This document shows, in pieces, positions 18,226 through 27,696 of a DNA stretch of 64,000 bases (the first letter of the stretch is position 1; every line of letters begins with the position of its first letter). The DNA lies in NCBI RefSeq assembly GCF_040782645.1, contig NZ_CP160403.1:9645001-9709000 (forward strand), read 5' to 3'. Under the pieces are notes generated by a model that was not told where the DNA came from, did no database searches, and saw only the letters and a list, made by a program, of their open reading frames with translations. The stretch is from Streptomyces sp. HUAS ZL42. Its GTDB lineage: Bacteria; Actinomycetota; Actinomycetes; Streptomycetales; Streptomycetaceae. The translations under genes were made by a program, and so were the position numbers.

Positions 18226-19137
18226 ATGACCGGCCTGACAGAGGCCCTTGCCCTTGACGAGATCGGGCCGGACCGGTTCCGGTCCGGCCCGATCCCCAGC
18301 GAGTGGGCGCGGACGTTCGGTGGCCAGATCGCCGCCCAGTCGCTGATGGCCGCGGCGCATACCCTCGACCGGTCGTACTCGGCTCACTCGATGCACGGCT
18401 ACTTCCTGCGGCCCGGCCGTCCGCACGAGTCGACGGATCAGCTGGTCGAGCGGATCCGCGACGGCGGCAGCTTCCGCACGCGCCGGGTGACCGCAGTCCA
18501 GGCGGGGGAGGCCATCTTCACGATGACGGCGTCGTTCCATCGCGGGGATGAAGGATTCTCCCACCAGGTGGACATGCCGTCGGTGCCGGCACCTGACGCC
18601 ATTCCGGAGTCCGACCGCATCAACGGCTGGGGCATGCCGCGGCCCGCGGAGTGGCGCCACTGGGAGATGCGATGGGTGCCCAGGCGGGAGATCGGCCACG
18701 TTCCGGAGACGCCGGCCTGTCAGCGGGTCTGGATCCGGTACGGACGTCCGCTGCCGGACGACGATGCCGTCCACGCCTGCGCACTGACCTATCTCAGCGA
18801 CATGGCGCTGCTGGGATCCGCGCGGCTGCCACATCCCCAAACCGCCGTACAGGGTGCGTCGTTGGACCACTCGCTGTGGTTCCTGCGTCCCTTCCGCGCG
18901 GACGAGTGGCTGCTGTACGACCAGGTTTCCCCTTCGGCCGAGCACGGCCGGGCGCTCACCCGCGGACGGCTCTTCGACACGAGCGGGCGTCTGGTGGCCG
19001 CCGTCGCGCAGGAGGGACTCATGCGCTTCGACCGGCCCCGGTCGACGGCGGACCGCGGCACAGGCCACCGCGCGCCCGTATGCTCACTCCAGGGCGTCAG
19101 CGGCCGCGCGCTCATAGCGGACGACACAGCACGATGA
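18226..19137 (+). CDS. Acyl-CoA thioesterase II family protein (TesB-like)
   Basis: A double hot-dog thioesterase of 303 residues, close to the usual TesB length of about 285. RTFGGQIAAQSLMAA in the first half and SLDHSLWFLRPFRADEWLLY followed by AAVAQEGLMR in the second half are family signatures; the active-site Asp lies in SLDHS. The start is ATG 18226 with GAGAGGAG at 18211-18218; GTG 18202 is possible. It would hydrolyse acyl-CoA to the free acid and release CoA. It may be co-transcribed with cluster A through the decayed ligase, but no operator is seen directly upstream. Confidence 0.9.
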   Translation: MTGLTEALALDEIGPDRFRSGPIPSEWARTFGGQIAAQSLMAAAHTLDRSYSAHSMHGYFLRPGRPHESTDQLVERIRDGGSFRTRRVTAVQAGEAIFTMTASFHRGDEGFSHQVDMPSVPAPDAIPESDRINGWGMPRPAEWRHWEMRWVPRREIGHVPETPACQRVWIRYGRPLPDDDAVHACALTYLSDMALLGSARLPHPQTAVQGASLDHSLWFLRPFRADEWLLYDQVSPSAEHGRALTRGRLFDTSGRLVAAVAQEGLMRFDRPRSTADRGTGHRAPVCSLQGVSGRALIADDTAR

Positions 19138-19626
19138 CCGGCTTGGGGGCGGGGATCCGGCGCGGGGTGAGGGCGGCGGATCAGTTCACCCAGATCGCAG
19201 GCGGCTTCTTCCGTGACGCCCGGTTGTCGTTCAGGGCGAAGGGCCTCTTCGGCTCGTCAGCACCCACGTCACCGGCTGGCAGGTGCGGTCGCCGACCTCG
19301 TGCGCGCCGGGCCCGACGGGCGGGACGCCGTACGTGCCGCCCTGAGCGAACTGCAAAGGAACGGCTGCCTCGTCCGCGAACTGCTGAGGAAGAACAACGG
19401 GACGCTCGGCGAGATCGTCTACTCGGTCACGGACCGCCCGGCGATCGTCGACACCGAGCACGCGTCAGCGGCCGGCACGGCGTTCGCCTCCGCGGCGGCG
19501 GGCGAGGAGGAGAACTGGCTCGGCGAGGTCGAAGGCATCAACCTCACACTCACCTTCCTCCGCGCCAAGCGCGAGGAAACCCAACGGCGGACAGGACGCC
19601 CTGCTGTCGACCTGGGCATCCCTTGA
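19134..19626 (+). pseudogene. Frameshifted helix-turn-helix protein
   Basis: The first frame gives TGLGAGIRRGVRAADQFTQIAGGFFRDARLSFRAKGLFG (19137-19256) and, after two shifts near 19258 and 19290, another gives VADLVRAGPDGRDAVRAALSELQRNGCLVRE (19286-19380). Together they match a common actinobacterial winged-helix protein of the plasmid or helper type. The C-terminal part is divergent. The start overlaps the thioesterase stop by ATGA. Confidence 0.6.
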
Positions 19627-19659
19627 GTTCGTTCAGCGGGAAGCCACCCGAGAAAACGA

Positions 19660-20064
19660 CTACCCCTGAAACACCGTCAACTTCTTGATCACAACGTCGG
19701 TTGCCCGTACATACCGCTGCGGCTCACCAGAGTGAGCTCGCCCCGATGGCCCCACGCTCTCGCTATACGCGATGAGCCTGAAGACCTGTGCCCGAATCAG
19801 CATCTGCTGCCAGTCAGGGTCATCGCTGACACCCATCAGCAGTTCGGACGGTAGATCGAACCAGAGCAGACCACCCGCGACCACGATGGCTTCGGCGAAC
19901 ACGGGAGGCCGCCAATACGGCGAAAAGTCGATCACAGCAGGCACTTCGTCCGCAGCGAAGAGCACATTGCCGGTGAGATCGCCGTGGATGAGCTGAGCAG
20001 CGTCCTGATTCACCGGGCGCCTCAGCTCCACGAGAGCCGAGAACGGCGCGCACGCCGAAGGCAT
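19660..20064 (-). pseudogene. APH-fold phosphotransferase, C-terminal fragment
   Basis: The fragment holds the catalytic loop IHGDLTGNVL and the metal-binding segment AVIDFSPYWRP of a phosphotransferase-fold protein of a family of unknown substrate common in actinobacteria. About 130 residues of the expected 250-300 remain; the N-lobe is missing and no start signal is convincing. It is not of the ACAD10/11-linked type. Confidence 0.6.
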
Positions 20065-20329
20065 CGAGGACGGCAGAGGGCGGGACGGCGATGCTCGCCA
20101 GTTCAGTCACGCCGGGCATCCTGCCGACGTCACCATGCCCAGTGCACCGTCTTTTCGCCCAGCCCCGGCCTTCACACCGGCCCGCCAGGACGCCGATCCC
20201 GCGCACGCGCTCCACTGGTCCCACTGGCGCCGCCAACACCGGCAACGCGCAGCCGACTACCACCGCCGATGGAACGACGTCACGGCAGCAGCCGTCACAT
20301 GACAGGACAGGAACCTCACTCCTCACCAC
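20065..20329. other. Gap with nothing recognisable
   Basis: No protein motif, repeat or hairpin was found between the phosphotransferase fragment and the end of the double IclR gene. Confidence 0.4.
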
Positions 20330-22024
20330 CTACAGCTGCCGTGTCGGAACTCGCACGAATCGCCCGGTTATGTGCAGGTCGGCCTCGATGTGAGCAGCCG
20401 TGGCCCGCAGTTCCGGCAAGATGGACGTGACGCACTCCGCGGCGGGGCGGCGACCGCTGTGCATGGTGACGTTGATCGCCGCCATGAGGCCGCCGTCGCG
20501 GTCACGTACCGGTACGGCGATAGAGCGAAGCCCTTCTTCCAGTTCCTCATCGACCAGGGCATATCCGTCCTCACGGACTCGGTCGAGAATCAGCTCGAGG
20601 TCGGTGGGCCGGGTGACGGTGCGAGCGGTCAGCGCCCCCATCCGCACGCGCGCCAGCCGGGCAGTGCGCTCCTCGGCCGGCAGCCCCGCCAACAGCACCC
20701 GGCCCGTGGAGGTCGCATAGGCGGGCACGCGCGCGCCCACGGCGATATCAGCGTCCATGATGCGTCCCGCGGCGACCGAGGCCGCGCACTGGACATCGTC
20801 ACCGGCGAGCACTGCCAGGGACGTCGAGTCCTCCACCTTGCGGGTGAGGGCGGCGAGGTGGGGGTGCGCGATCCGGGTGAGTGTCGTCTTGGACAGCGGC
20901 GGGAAGCCGAGGGCGAGGACGCGTGGAGTGAGCCGGAAGACCCGCCCGTGCCGCGTGACGTGACCGAGGTATCCCAGGGTTATCAGGGCACGGCGAGCCG
21001 TGGCGCGGGACAGCCCCGTGGCTTCGGCGACCTCGGTGAGGGTCAGCTCCGCACGGCCCTCACCGAAGGCGGTGACCACGGTCAGGCCGCGGGCCAGGGA
21101 TTCGATGAACTCCCCGCCCAGTTCCTGTTTGGACGCGCTCGTCCAGGTGGCGAGCCCGACGGGAGTGCTCTTGCTCGGCGGCTTTGGAGGCGGAGCGTCG
21201 GCCAACTTCCGCTCCATGACGGTCACGGCAGTACGGAGCCTGGGGAGAAGGGCGTCGCGCAGCGAGTCCGCGCTGTGCCGACTGGTATGGCTCACGACGC
21301 TCGCCACACAGGCGATCCGGCCGTCGGGGGCGCGAACCGGAACGGATGCGGCGACGAGCCCCGGCTCGATCAACTGGTCGTCCATCGCCCAGCCATGGGC
21401 GCGCGCCCGTTCCACCCGTTCTTCGAAGTCTGTCGTGGCGGTACGGTGCGATCGAGGGGGGACCGCCGCGAAGCCGAGGTCCTCGGGGTCGGCGTCCTGC
21501 CGCTTGTGCCACCGCGCCCAGTCCTCCGTGCTCCACTCGGTTGCCAGCAGCGGGCCTGGCGCGGTGCGTTCGGCGGGCAGCAGGTCGCCGATGCGGAAGC
21601 TCAGCGACAGGGCGCGGCGGCGGATCGCTTGGTGGATGAAGCGGATGCCGTCACCGTCCGCCACCGCGAGGGACACCGACTCGTCGAGTTCCTCAGCGAG
21701 GGTATCGGCGTGCGCACTCAGCAGCGCGGGAAGGCGCAGGGCGGCCAGGTATGCGTTCCCCAGCTCCATCAGGCGGGGGGCAAGGACGGCGTTGCTGCCG
21801 TCCATTCGCATGTACCCCATGTGAGCGAGTGTTCCGGTGACCCGGTCGAGGGTGGCGCGGGCCAGGCCGGTGGCCCGTCCCAGATCGCTGAGGCCGGCCG
21901 TCCCTCCGGCGTCGGTGAGCTCGTGCAGCACGGCGATACCCCGGATGAGAGGGGCCACGGCTTCCTCGGGTGGCGCGGGAGCCGCCATGGGGTCGGTAGG
22001 CGTCAGGGCGTGGGGCGATGTCAT
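20330..22024 (-). CDS. Tandem double-IclR transcriptional regulator
   Basis: A 564-residue protein made of two complete IclR modules. Module 1 has a winged helix near residues 40-75 (LSDLGRATGLARATLDRV) and an effector domain to about 280; a Pro/Lys linker (PPPKPPSKS) follows. Module 2 has a winged helix near 330-370 (LTEVAEATGLSRATARRAL) and an effector domain to the end. Ordinary IclR proteins have one module of about 250 residues. Module 2 looks like PcaR/PobR regulators of aromatic catabolism and closely resembles the neighbouring single IclR. It lies 187 bases beyond the ABC-IclR operon on the same strand. Confidence 0.88.
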   Translation of the reverse strand: MTSPHALTPTDPMAAPAPPEEAVAPLIRGIAVLHELTDAGGTAGLSDLGRATGLARATLDRVTGTLAHMGYMRMDGSNAVLAPRLMELGNAYLAALRLPALLSAHADTLAEELDESVSLAVADGDGIRFIHQAIRRRALSLSFRIGDLLPAERTAPGPLLATEWSTEDWARWHKRQDADPEDLGFAAVPPRSHRTATTDFEERVERARAHGWAMDDQLIEPGLVAASVPVRAPDGRIACVASVVSHTSRHSADSLRDALLPRLRTAVTVMERKLADAPPPKPPSKSTPVGLATWTSASKQELGGEFIESLARGLTVVTAFGEGRAELTLTEVAEATGLSRATARRALITLGYLGHVTRHGRVFRLTPRVLALGFPPLSKTTLTRIAHPHLAALTRKVEDSTSLAVLAGDDVQCAASVAAGRIMDADIAVGARVPAYATSTGRVLLAGLPAEERTARLARVRMGALTARTVTRPTDLELILDRVREDGYALVDEELEEGLRSIAVPVRDRDGGLMAAINVTMHSGRRPAAECVTSILPELRATAAHIEADLHITGRFVRVPTRQL

Positions 22025-22049
22025 GGGCTCTCCGCGGCGACTGTCTCAG

Positions 22050-22059
22050 CACTGCAGTG
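22050..22059. promoter_or_regulatory. Palindrome before the double-IclR gene
   Basis: CACTGCAGTG is a perfect ten-base palindrome 26 bases upstream of the start codon at 22024, a position suited to an operator or autoregulatory site. Function inferred from position only. Confidence 0.3.
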
Positions 22060-22211
22060 AATGATGCCTGGTGGGGGCAGAGAGCCGACAGGTCCGGGTG
22101 GCCGTGACGAGCCCACGGCAACGCCCGTCGCGCGGGGCGGTGTGTTCCGGCCGGTCGCCAAGGCCGGTGCTGCTCCGTGCTGCCGTCGCGGGGGCACGGC
22201 ATCAGGACCGG

Positions 22212-22988
22212 CTAGCCGGGGACCTTCAGCTCGGCCTCGATGTCCGCGGCGGTGGCCAGGAGCGGCGGCAGCAGATCGTGGCGTATCGAGTCCGGCGTTC
22301 GCCGGCTGACGTGGGTGGAGAGGTTGATGCCCGCCACCACCCGTCGTGCTTCGTTCCGGATGGGTACGCCGATCGATATCAGGCCCTGTTCCAGTTCCTG
22401 GTCCACCAGACACCAGCCCTGTGCCCGCACGTGTTCCAGTTCGGCTGCGAGTGCCTCCCTTGAGGTGATGGTGCGGGGGGTGAGCGGCTTGAGGGAGGCG
22501 GTGTCCAGGTAGTGCCGCAGCCGGGGCTCGTCGAGGTGGGCGAGCAGGACCCGGCCGAGGGAGGTGGCATGGGCGGGGAAGCGGGTCCCGATGCTGATGG
22601 AGACCGTCATGATCCGCCGGGTGGGTACCCGGCTGACGTACACCACGTCTTCGTCGTCGAGCACCGCCACCGACGAGGACTCGTGGACCTCGGCGACCAG
22701 TTGCTCCAGGTGGGGCTGGGCGATCTCCGCCAGGGACATGCTGGACAGGTAGGCGTAGCCCAGTTCCAGGACCCGGGGCGTGAGGCGGAAGTGGCGGCCG
22801 TCGGTGGCCACGTACCCCAGGTCGGCGAAGGTGAGCAGGAAGCGCCGTGCGGTGGCACGGCTCATGCCGGTGATCCTGGCGACCTCCGAGAGGGTCATTT
22901 CGCGTGTGTCGGCGGTGAACGCACGGATGACGGCCAGCCCTCGTTCGAGGGACTGCACGAAGTACCGCCCGGGTTCGTTGTCGTCCAT
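22212..22988 (-). CDS. IclR-family regulator (PcaR/PobR-like)
   Basis: A 258-residue IclR protein with winged helix at about 33-60 (LSEVARITGMSRATARRFL), a beta-wing ending YVATDGRHFRLTPRVLELGYAYL, and an effector domain with PAHATSLGRVLLA and DQELEQGLISIGVPI. These patterns match the PcaR/PobR branch, which senses aromatic acids. It begins 30 bases after the ATPase gene on the same strand and is probably the last gene of the ABC operon, so transporter and regulator are expressed together. Confidence 0.92.
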   Translation of the reverse strand: MDDNEPGRYFVQSLERGLAVIRAFTADTREMTLSEVARITGMSRATARRFLLTFADLGYVATDGRHFRLTPRVLELGYAYLSSMSLAEIAQPHLEQLVAEVHESSSVAVLDDEDVVYVSRVPTRRIMTVSISIGTRFPAHATSLGRVLLAHLDEPRLRHYLDTASLKPLTPRTITSREALAAELEHVRAQGWCLVDQELEQGLISIGVPIRNEARRVVAGINLSTHVSRRTPDSIRHDLLPPLLATAADIEAELKVPG

Positions 22989-23018
22989 GTGCTACGGCCC
23001 TTTGTGTCGGACGGTGTG

Positions 23019-23852
23019 TCAGGACTGGGACTTGTGCAGGGCGAGCTCGTCGCTGCGGTCGGCCACTGCTGCATGCGTGTCGCCGTTGTGGTGCTTGGCG
23101 CGCTGGATCTGCTCGTAGACGTGGGCGCGCAGTTCGGCGAAGCGGGTGCTGGAGCGGGTGTGCAACTGGTCGCGCTCGTCGGGGAGATCGATCGTCAGAT
23201 CCTCCAGCACCACGGTCGGTGAGGTGGACAGGATGATGGTGCGCTGGCCGAGATAGACGGCTTCGTCGATGTCGTGGGTGACGAACAGGACGGTGACGCC
23301 CAGTTCGCGCCACAACCGCCGGATGAGGTCCTCCAGTTCGGCGCGGGTCTGCGCGTCGACGGCGGCGAACGGCTCGTCCATGAGCAGCACCTTCGGCTCG
23401 AAGGCCACGGCGCGGGCGATGGCGACGCGCTGCTGCATTCCGCCGGACAACTGCCACGGGTAGGCCTGGTGGGCGTCGGCGAGCCCGACCACCTCCAGCG
23501 CGTGGTCGACCAGTTCCTTCTCGCGGGCCTTGCCGAGCTTCTTGCGGCGCAGGGGCAGGGCGACGTTGTCGCGTACGTTCATCCAGGCGAACAGGGAGCG
23601 GCCGTACTCCTGGAAGACGACCGCCATGCCGGGCGGGGGCCCGTCCACCGGGCGGCCGTCCAGGCGCACTTCGCCGTCGGTCGGGTCGATCAGTCCCGCC
23701 ATGCACTTCAGCAGCGTGGTCTTGCCGCACCCGGACGGGCCGACCAGGCATACGAGTTCGCCGGCACCGATATGGAATGTGAGATTCCGCAGTGCTTCGA
23801 CGCTGCGGTTACGTCCGGTGTAGATCTTCTGCAGGTTGCGTACGTCGAGCAT
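23019..23852 (-). CDS. ABC transporter ATPase (SsuB/TauB type)
   Basis: A 277-residue cytoplasmic nucleotide-binding subunit. Walker A is GPSGCGKTT near residue 38-46, the Q-loop is VFQEYG, the signature is LSGGMQQR, Walker B is VLLMDEPF and the switch is VTHDIDEA. These match subunits that power nitrate/sulfonate/taurine-type importers. The ATG at 23852 is chosen; upstream codons are shadow sequence. It lies 13 bases after the second permease and is the energising part of the four-gene importer. Confidence 0.94.
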   Translation of the reverse strand: MLDVRNLQKIYTGRNRSVEALRNLTFHIGAGELVCLVGPSGCGKTTLLKCMAGLIDPTDGEVRLDGRPVDGPPPGMAVVFQEYGRSLFAWMNVRDNVALPLRRKKLGKAREKELVDHALEVVGLADAHQAYPWQLSGGMQQRVAIARAVAFEPKVLLMDEPFAAVDAQTRAELEDLIRRLWRELGVTVLFVTHDIDEAVYLGQRTIILSTSPTVVLEDLTIDLPDERDQLHTRSSTRFAELRAHVYEQIQRAKHHNGDTHAAVADRSDELALHKSQS

Positions 23853-23865
23853 CGACGTCTCCTTG

Positions 23866-24648
23866 TCAGGGGTTGCGCTGGGCCCGGCGCAGGCCGTGAT
23901 ACCAGGCCAGAACCCGGTTCTCGGCGACGCGGAAGAGCAGGGAGAGGGCGAATCCGAGCAGGCCGAGCAGCAGCACGCCGCTCCACATCTCGGGGATGGC
24001 GAAGGACCGCTGGAACTGCACGATGGTGAAGCCGAGCCCGTTGCTGGCCGCGAACATCTCGCTGATGACCATGAGGATGATGGCAATGGAGAGGGCCTGG
24101 CGCATGCCGGTGACGATCTGAGGGCTGGCCGAGCGCAGCACCAGGTGCCACAGCCGGGAGGGGCCGGTGATGCCGTAGGAGCGGCAGGTGTCGCTGAGCA
24201 CTTCGTCGACGGCTCGGACGCCTTCGACGGTGTTGAGCAGGATCGGCCACATGCAGCCGCTGACGATGACGATGACCTTCATGGTGTCGCCGATGCCCGC
24301 GAACAGCATGATGACGGGTACGAGCACCGGGGGCGGGATGGCCCGGAAGAGTTCCAGGACCGGCTCCAGTACGTCGCGCACGCCACGGTGCATGCCGACC
24401 ACCAGGCCGAGTCCGACACCGACGGCGACGGCGAGGAGATAGCCGGTGAGCAGGCGGACCAGGCTGGGTACGACGTCCGAGAGCAGTCGTTCGCCCGTCC
24501 ATACCTCCCCGAACTTGCCCAGGATGGTGGACAGGGGGGGAACGTAGAAGTCGGTGCTGCCCGCGGTGGCGAACCACCACAAGGCGAACAGGACCGCGGG
24601 CAGGCCCAGGACCAGCCCGGTCCGCCGGGCGAGTGTGAGGACGGTCAT
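23866..24648 (-). CDS. ABC transporter permease (SsuC/TauC type)
   Basis: About 260 residues with six predicted membrane helices; the first is at residues 10-28. The coupling loop that docks on the ATPase is EVLSDTCRSYGITGPSRLWHLVL, the EAA-type loop of this importer class. The start ATG at 24648 overlaps the stop of the first permease (ATGA). Two different permeases in one operon imply a heterodimeric channel. Confidence 0.92.
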   Translation of the reverse strand: MTVLTLARRTGLVLGLPAVLFALWWFATAGSTDFYVPPLSTILGKFGEVWTGERLLSDVVPSLVRLLTGYLLAVAVGVGLGLVVGMHRGVRDVLEPVLELFRAIPPPVLVPVIMLFAGIGDTMKVIVIVSGCMWPILLNTVEGVRAVDEVLSDTCRSYGITGPSRLWHLVLRSASPQIVTGMRQALSIAIILMVISEMFAASNGLGFTIVQFQRSFAIPEMWSGVLLLGLLGFALSLLFRVAENRVLAWYHGLRRAQRNP

Positions 24649-25514
24649 CGCTGTCCCTCCCTGCGCATCGATTGGTGCCAGTGCAGTGCCCGCCGCTCGA
24701 CCGCCCGGGCCACCAGGTTGACCGCGACCCCGAGGAGTCCGGTGACCAGGACCAGGGCGTAGACCCGCGGTACGGCGCCGGAGGTCTGCGCGACCGCGAG
24801 CTGGTTGCCCAGGCCGGGCGAACCGATGACGAGTTCGGCGGTGATCGTCAGGACGAGTGCCACGGTCGCGGCCAGCCGCACGCCGGTCATCACGTACGGC
24901 AGCGCGGTGGGCCACAGGACGTACCGAACCCGTCCCCAACTACCCATCCGGTAGCTGCGGGCGGTGTCCTCGGCCACCGGGTCGACGTCCTGCATGCCCG
25001 CCAGGACCTGGACGAGCACCTGCCAGAAGGAGGCGTACACGACCAGCAGCAGCTTCGACTCCAGGTCGGTGCCGTACAGCAGCACCGCCACCGGGATGAG
25101 CGCCACCGACGGGATGGGGCGCAGGAACTCAATGGTGGAGGCGGTCAACGCCCGCAGCACCGGCACCGATCCGATCACCACGCCGGCCACCACCCCGGCC
25201 ACCACGGCGATGGCCAGGCCCAGGCCCCAACCGGTGAGGGTGTCACCGAGCGCGGTCCAGAACGCGTCTTCGCCGAGCAGCTGCCACAGGGCCCGGCCCA
25301 TCTCGGAAGCGGGCGGAAGGTAGTCGGCGGAGACCACACCGATGTGCGGCAGCACCTCGAGCAACACCACCAGCCCGGCCAGGCCGGCCAGGCCGCGCAA
25401 CGGGGTGCGCGCTCTGTCCAGAGTGCGCCGCACGCGGCCACCGCCCACCCCGCCGGGACCTGTCGCGGTCCCGGCGGGCTTCGTCAGCACAGGAGTGCTC
25501 CCGGACGCGCTCAT
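24645..25514 (-). CDS. ABC transporter permease (SsuC/TauC type)
   Basis: A 289-residue inner-membrane permease with a Gly/Arg-rich cytoplasmic N-terminus (1-35) and about six helices. The EAA-type loop is PVAEDTARSYRMGSWGRVRYVLWPTALP. The start ATG at 25514 overlaps the binding-protein stop. Its first 80 codons recur in damaged form at 35.3 kb, part of a 0.3-kb direct repeat that flanks the catabolic module. Confidence 0.93.
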   Translation of the reverse strand: MSASGSTPVLTKPAGTATGPGGVGGGRVRRTLDRARTPLRGLAGLAGLVVLLEVLPHIGVVSADYLPPASEMGRALWQLLGEDAFWTALGDTLTGWGLGLAIAVVAGVVAGVVIGSVPVLRALTASTIEFLRPIPSVALIPVAVLLYGTDLESKLLLVVYASFWQVLVQVLAGMQDVDPVAEDTARSYRMGSWGRVRYVLWPTALPYVMTGVRLAATVALVLTITAELVIGSPGLGNQLAVAQTSGAVPRVYALVLVTGLLGVAVNLVARAVERRALHWHQSMRREGQR

Positions 25515-25578
25515 GAGAACAGGGCATCCAGGTCGGGCTTCTTACCGCCGAAGATGCCGTCCTGCTCGCCGAGCGAGG
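25219..25578 (-). repeat. Parent copy of the 0.3-kb direct repeat
   Basis: Part of the intact permease and binding-protein genes. The damaged second copy lies at 35299-35612, about 10.1 kb away in direct orientation, so the catabolic module in between is bracketed by repeats. Confidence 0.85.
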
Positions 25579-26485
25579 CCAGCTTCTCCAGGGAGGCCAT
25601 GTCGTACTCGGCCGGCCAGGTCGGCAGCGTCAGCTTCTTCAGCACCTCTCCGTCGATCTTGGTGTAGGTCGTGACGATCTGACGTGCCTCGTCCGGGTGC
25701 TCGGAGGCGTATTTCAGCGACTCGGTCACGGCCTCGGTGAACTTCTTCACCAGGTCGGGGTTCTCCTGGGCCAGCTTGGTGGAGGCGAAGTAGGTCGCGA
25801 TGGTGAGGTTCGGGTCGGTCTCGGCGAACGGCGACGCCACGACGCGGGCGCCCTGGCCCTTGGCGATGGTCAGCGCGGGCTCGCCCACCCACGCGGCGTC
25901 CACCTGCCCGCCGTCCAGCGCGGCCGGCATCTGGTCGAACGGCATCTCGACGAACCTGACCTTCGAGGGGTCGCCGCCGTCCTTGCGCACCACCTCACGG
26001 ACCGTGGTGTCCCCGATGTTCTGCAGGGTGTTGACCGCCACCGTCTTGCCGGCAAGTTCCTTGGCCGACTTGATGGGGCTGTCCTCCTTGACGGCCACCC
26101 CGCTGATGTCCTTTCCGGTGTCACCGGTGGAGGCGGTCCCGTTGACCACTGACTTGATCGGCACACCCTTGGTCTGGGCGATCATCAACGACGTGACGTT
26201 GCTGAATCCGAACTGGAACTGGCCGCTCACCACGCCGGGGATGATCGCGGCGCCGCCCTGGGCGGTCTCCATTTTCAGGTCGATGCCGCGGCTGCTGAAG
26301 AACCCCTTCTTCTGCCCCAGATACAGGGGGGCCACATCGACGATCGGGATGATCCCTACTTTGACCTGGGTGGTCTTGTCCCCGGCCGAGGAGGACGCAC
26401 CACCGGTCCCGGAAGAAGATCCGCATCCGGCCGCGGCTGCGACCGTCACTACCGCTATGGCAAGCCCGAGAACGCGCCTTTGCAT
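25511..26485 (-). CDS. ABC substrate-binding lipoprotein (NMT1/SsuA type)
   Basis: A 324-residue secreted lipoprotein. Residues 1-20 form a signal peptide ending in a lipobox with Cys21 (AAAAGC), then a Ser/Gly/Thr-rich linker. VGIIPIVDVAPLYLGQKKGFF is the start of the NMT1/SsuA fold, which binds sulfonates, nitrate, pyrimidines or aromatic acids. GGAGG at 26495-26491 sets the start ATG at 26485. It is the first gene of the operon. The PcaR-like regulators and the nearby aromatic-type enzymes point to an aromatic acid or ester as ligand, but nothing in the protein proves that. Confidence 0.93.
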   Translation of the reverse strand: MQRRVLGLAIAVVTVAAAAGCGSSSGTGGASSSAGDKTTQVKVGIIPIVDVAPLYLGQKKGFFSSRGIDLKMETAQGGAAIIPGVVSGQFQFGFSNVTSLMIAQTKGVPIKSVVNGTASTGDTGKDISGVAVKEDSPIKSAKELAGKTVAVNTLQNIGDTTVREVVRKDGGDPSKVRFVEMPFDQMPAALDGGQVDAAWVGEPALTIAKGQGARVVASPFAETDPNLTIATYFASTKLAQENPDLVKKFTEAVTESLKYASEHPDEARQIVTTYTKIDGEVLKKLTLPTWPAEYDMASLEKLASLGEQDGIFGGKKPDLDALFS

Positions 26486-26522
26486 GGGGGCCTCCTGAAC
26501 AGGAACGAGTACGTGCGCATTG

Positions 26523-26532
26523 CGAACATTCG
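26523..26532. promoter_or_regulatory. Palindrome upstream of the ABC operon
   Basis: CGAACATTCG is a perfect ten-base palindrome 38 bases before the binding-protein start. Flanking bases extend it imperfectly (GCGAACATTCGT). IclR regulators bind short palindromes of this kind, and two are encoded downstream. Confidence 0.35.
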
Positions 26533-26869
26533 TCCGCGTGCCGAACAAAGCAAGCGGAGATTATGTCCCTGCCCGAATCGCGTCAATAGGTTGCGCCGAG
26601 GCTCCTCCCGGAACCGCGCCCTGCCGCCTTCTCCAGATCCAGACATGTTTCCCGACGGGTGCACCCCGGCAGCAGCAAGCCTGAGGCGCGGACGCGTGCA
26701 GCGAAGACCCAGGAGTCCTACTCCGCGCCGCGGTCGACCACCTTGGTCACCCGCTCGTGGGGGTCCTCGCCCCGGTAGGCCGGGTACTTGTCGGCGTGGT
26801 GCACGCCCGCGCCGAGGACGTTCGTCACGGCGTCGGAGTTGTCGACCCGCACCTTGGTGTTCGTGGCCC
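26533..26869. other. Intergenic scar, no intact gene
   Basis: Only short open frames occur. One on the minus strand (26912-26718, ending VTKVVDRGAE) has a natural-looking end but no recognisable family. It may be the tail of a lost gene. Confidence 0.3.
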
Positions 26870-27310
26870 CCGACCGAGCCGCAGACCGTCGACGGCACGT
26901 GGGGCGAGACATACCCCTACCCGGTCACCCCGCACCCGCTCCCGCCGATGACCGGCGCCGACACCTTCGAGGGGACGGCGCTGGCGCCGTCCTGGTCGTG
27001 CTCGACTGCTCCGGGATGGCGGACGGCGACCGGGCCGGGCTGGCGATGCTGCGGGACTCCTCCGCCTGAATCGACGTCACGCGGCAGGACGGCGTCAGCA
27101 GGCTGGTGATGTTCGACGGCCTGACCATGGACGCCAACTGGAACACCACAGCACCGGCACCGAGCAGGCCCGCGCCGACCTCCCCGCGTCCGGCAGCCGC
27201 GTCTGGCTGCGCGCCACCGCCGACATCAGCCCGGGGCCGGGCCGCCAGGCGACGTTCTCCTACAGCACCGACGGCACCACCTTCACCCGGCTCGGCCCGG
27301 CCTTCACATC
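26870..27310 (+). pseudogene. Glycoside hydrolase family 43-like remnant
   Basis: Across three frames the segment reads PTVDGTWGETYP and PPMTGADTFEGTALAP, then MADGDRAGLAMLRDSSA, a TGA in place of the expected Trp codon at 27067-27069, [26 protein letters not shown], and finally [20 protein letters not shown] with [16 protein letters not shown]. This is the C-terminal beta-sandwich part of a xylosidase or arabinosidase of GH43 type. The catalytic propeller is absent. At about 27308 it is cut by transposase sequence. Confidence 0.7.
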
Positions 27311-27385
27311 GGCTGGTATCGGCACATCACCCTGGCCATGCTCGCCCACGCCTACCTCGCGGTCATGGCGGCCGACGCGGCGAAA
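27308..27385 (+). mobile_element. IS701-type transposase scrap
   Basis: [17 protein letters not shown] is the conserved last helix region of IS701-family transposases ([15 protein letters not shown]). Only some 25 residues remain, fused to the GH43 remnant upstream and to unassigned sequence downstream. Confidence 0.6.
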
Positions 27386-27696
27386 AAGGGGATGCAGATC
27401 CTTCGAGGTCGTACGCGCCAAGCGAACGGGTCGGCACCGGCAGCTTCCACCTGACCGGACTCTCCGACCGCGACCCGCAGCACAAACTGCCGGTCGTCGA
27501 GCAGCTGGAGGCCGCGCTCTGCACCGATGCCCTGGTCACCCTCGCCGCCACGCGCACCCTCCCGCCGAAGTAGCCGCCCTCCGGGACGCTGATGAGCGCC
27601 ATGCATCACGGCGTCCCCAACCGGCATTGGACCGACCCGGAGCCGGTCACCAATAGTGCTGGGCATGGGCGCAGAAGCCGTGACGGAGGTTCGCCG

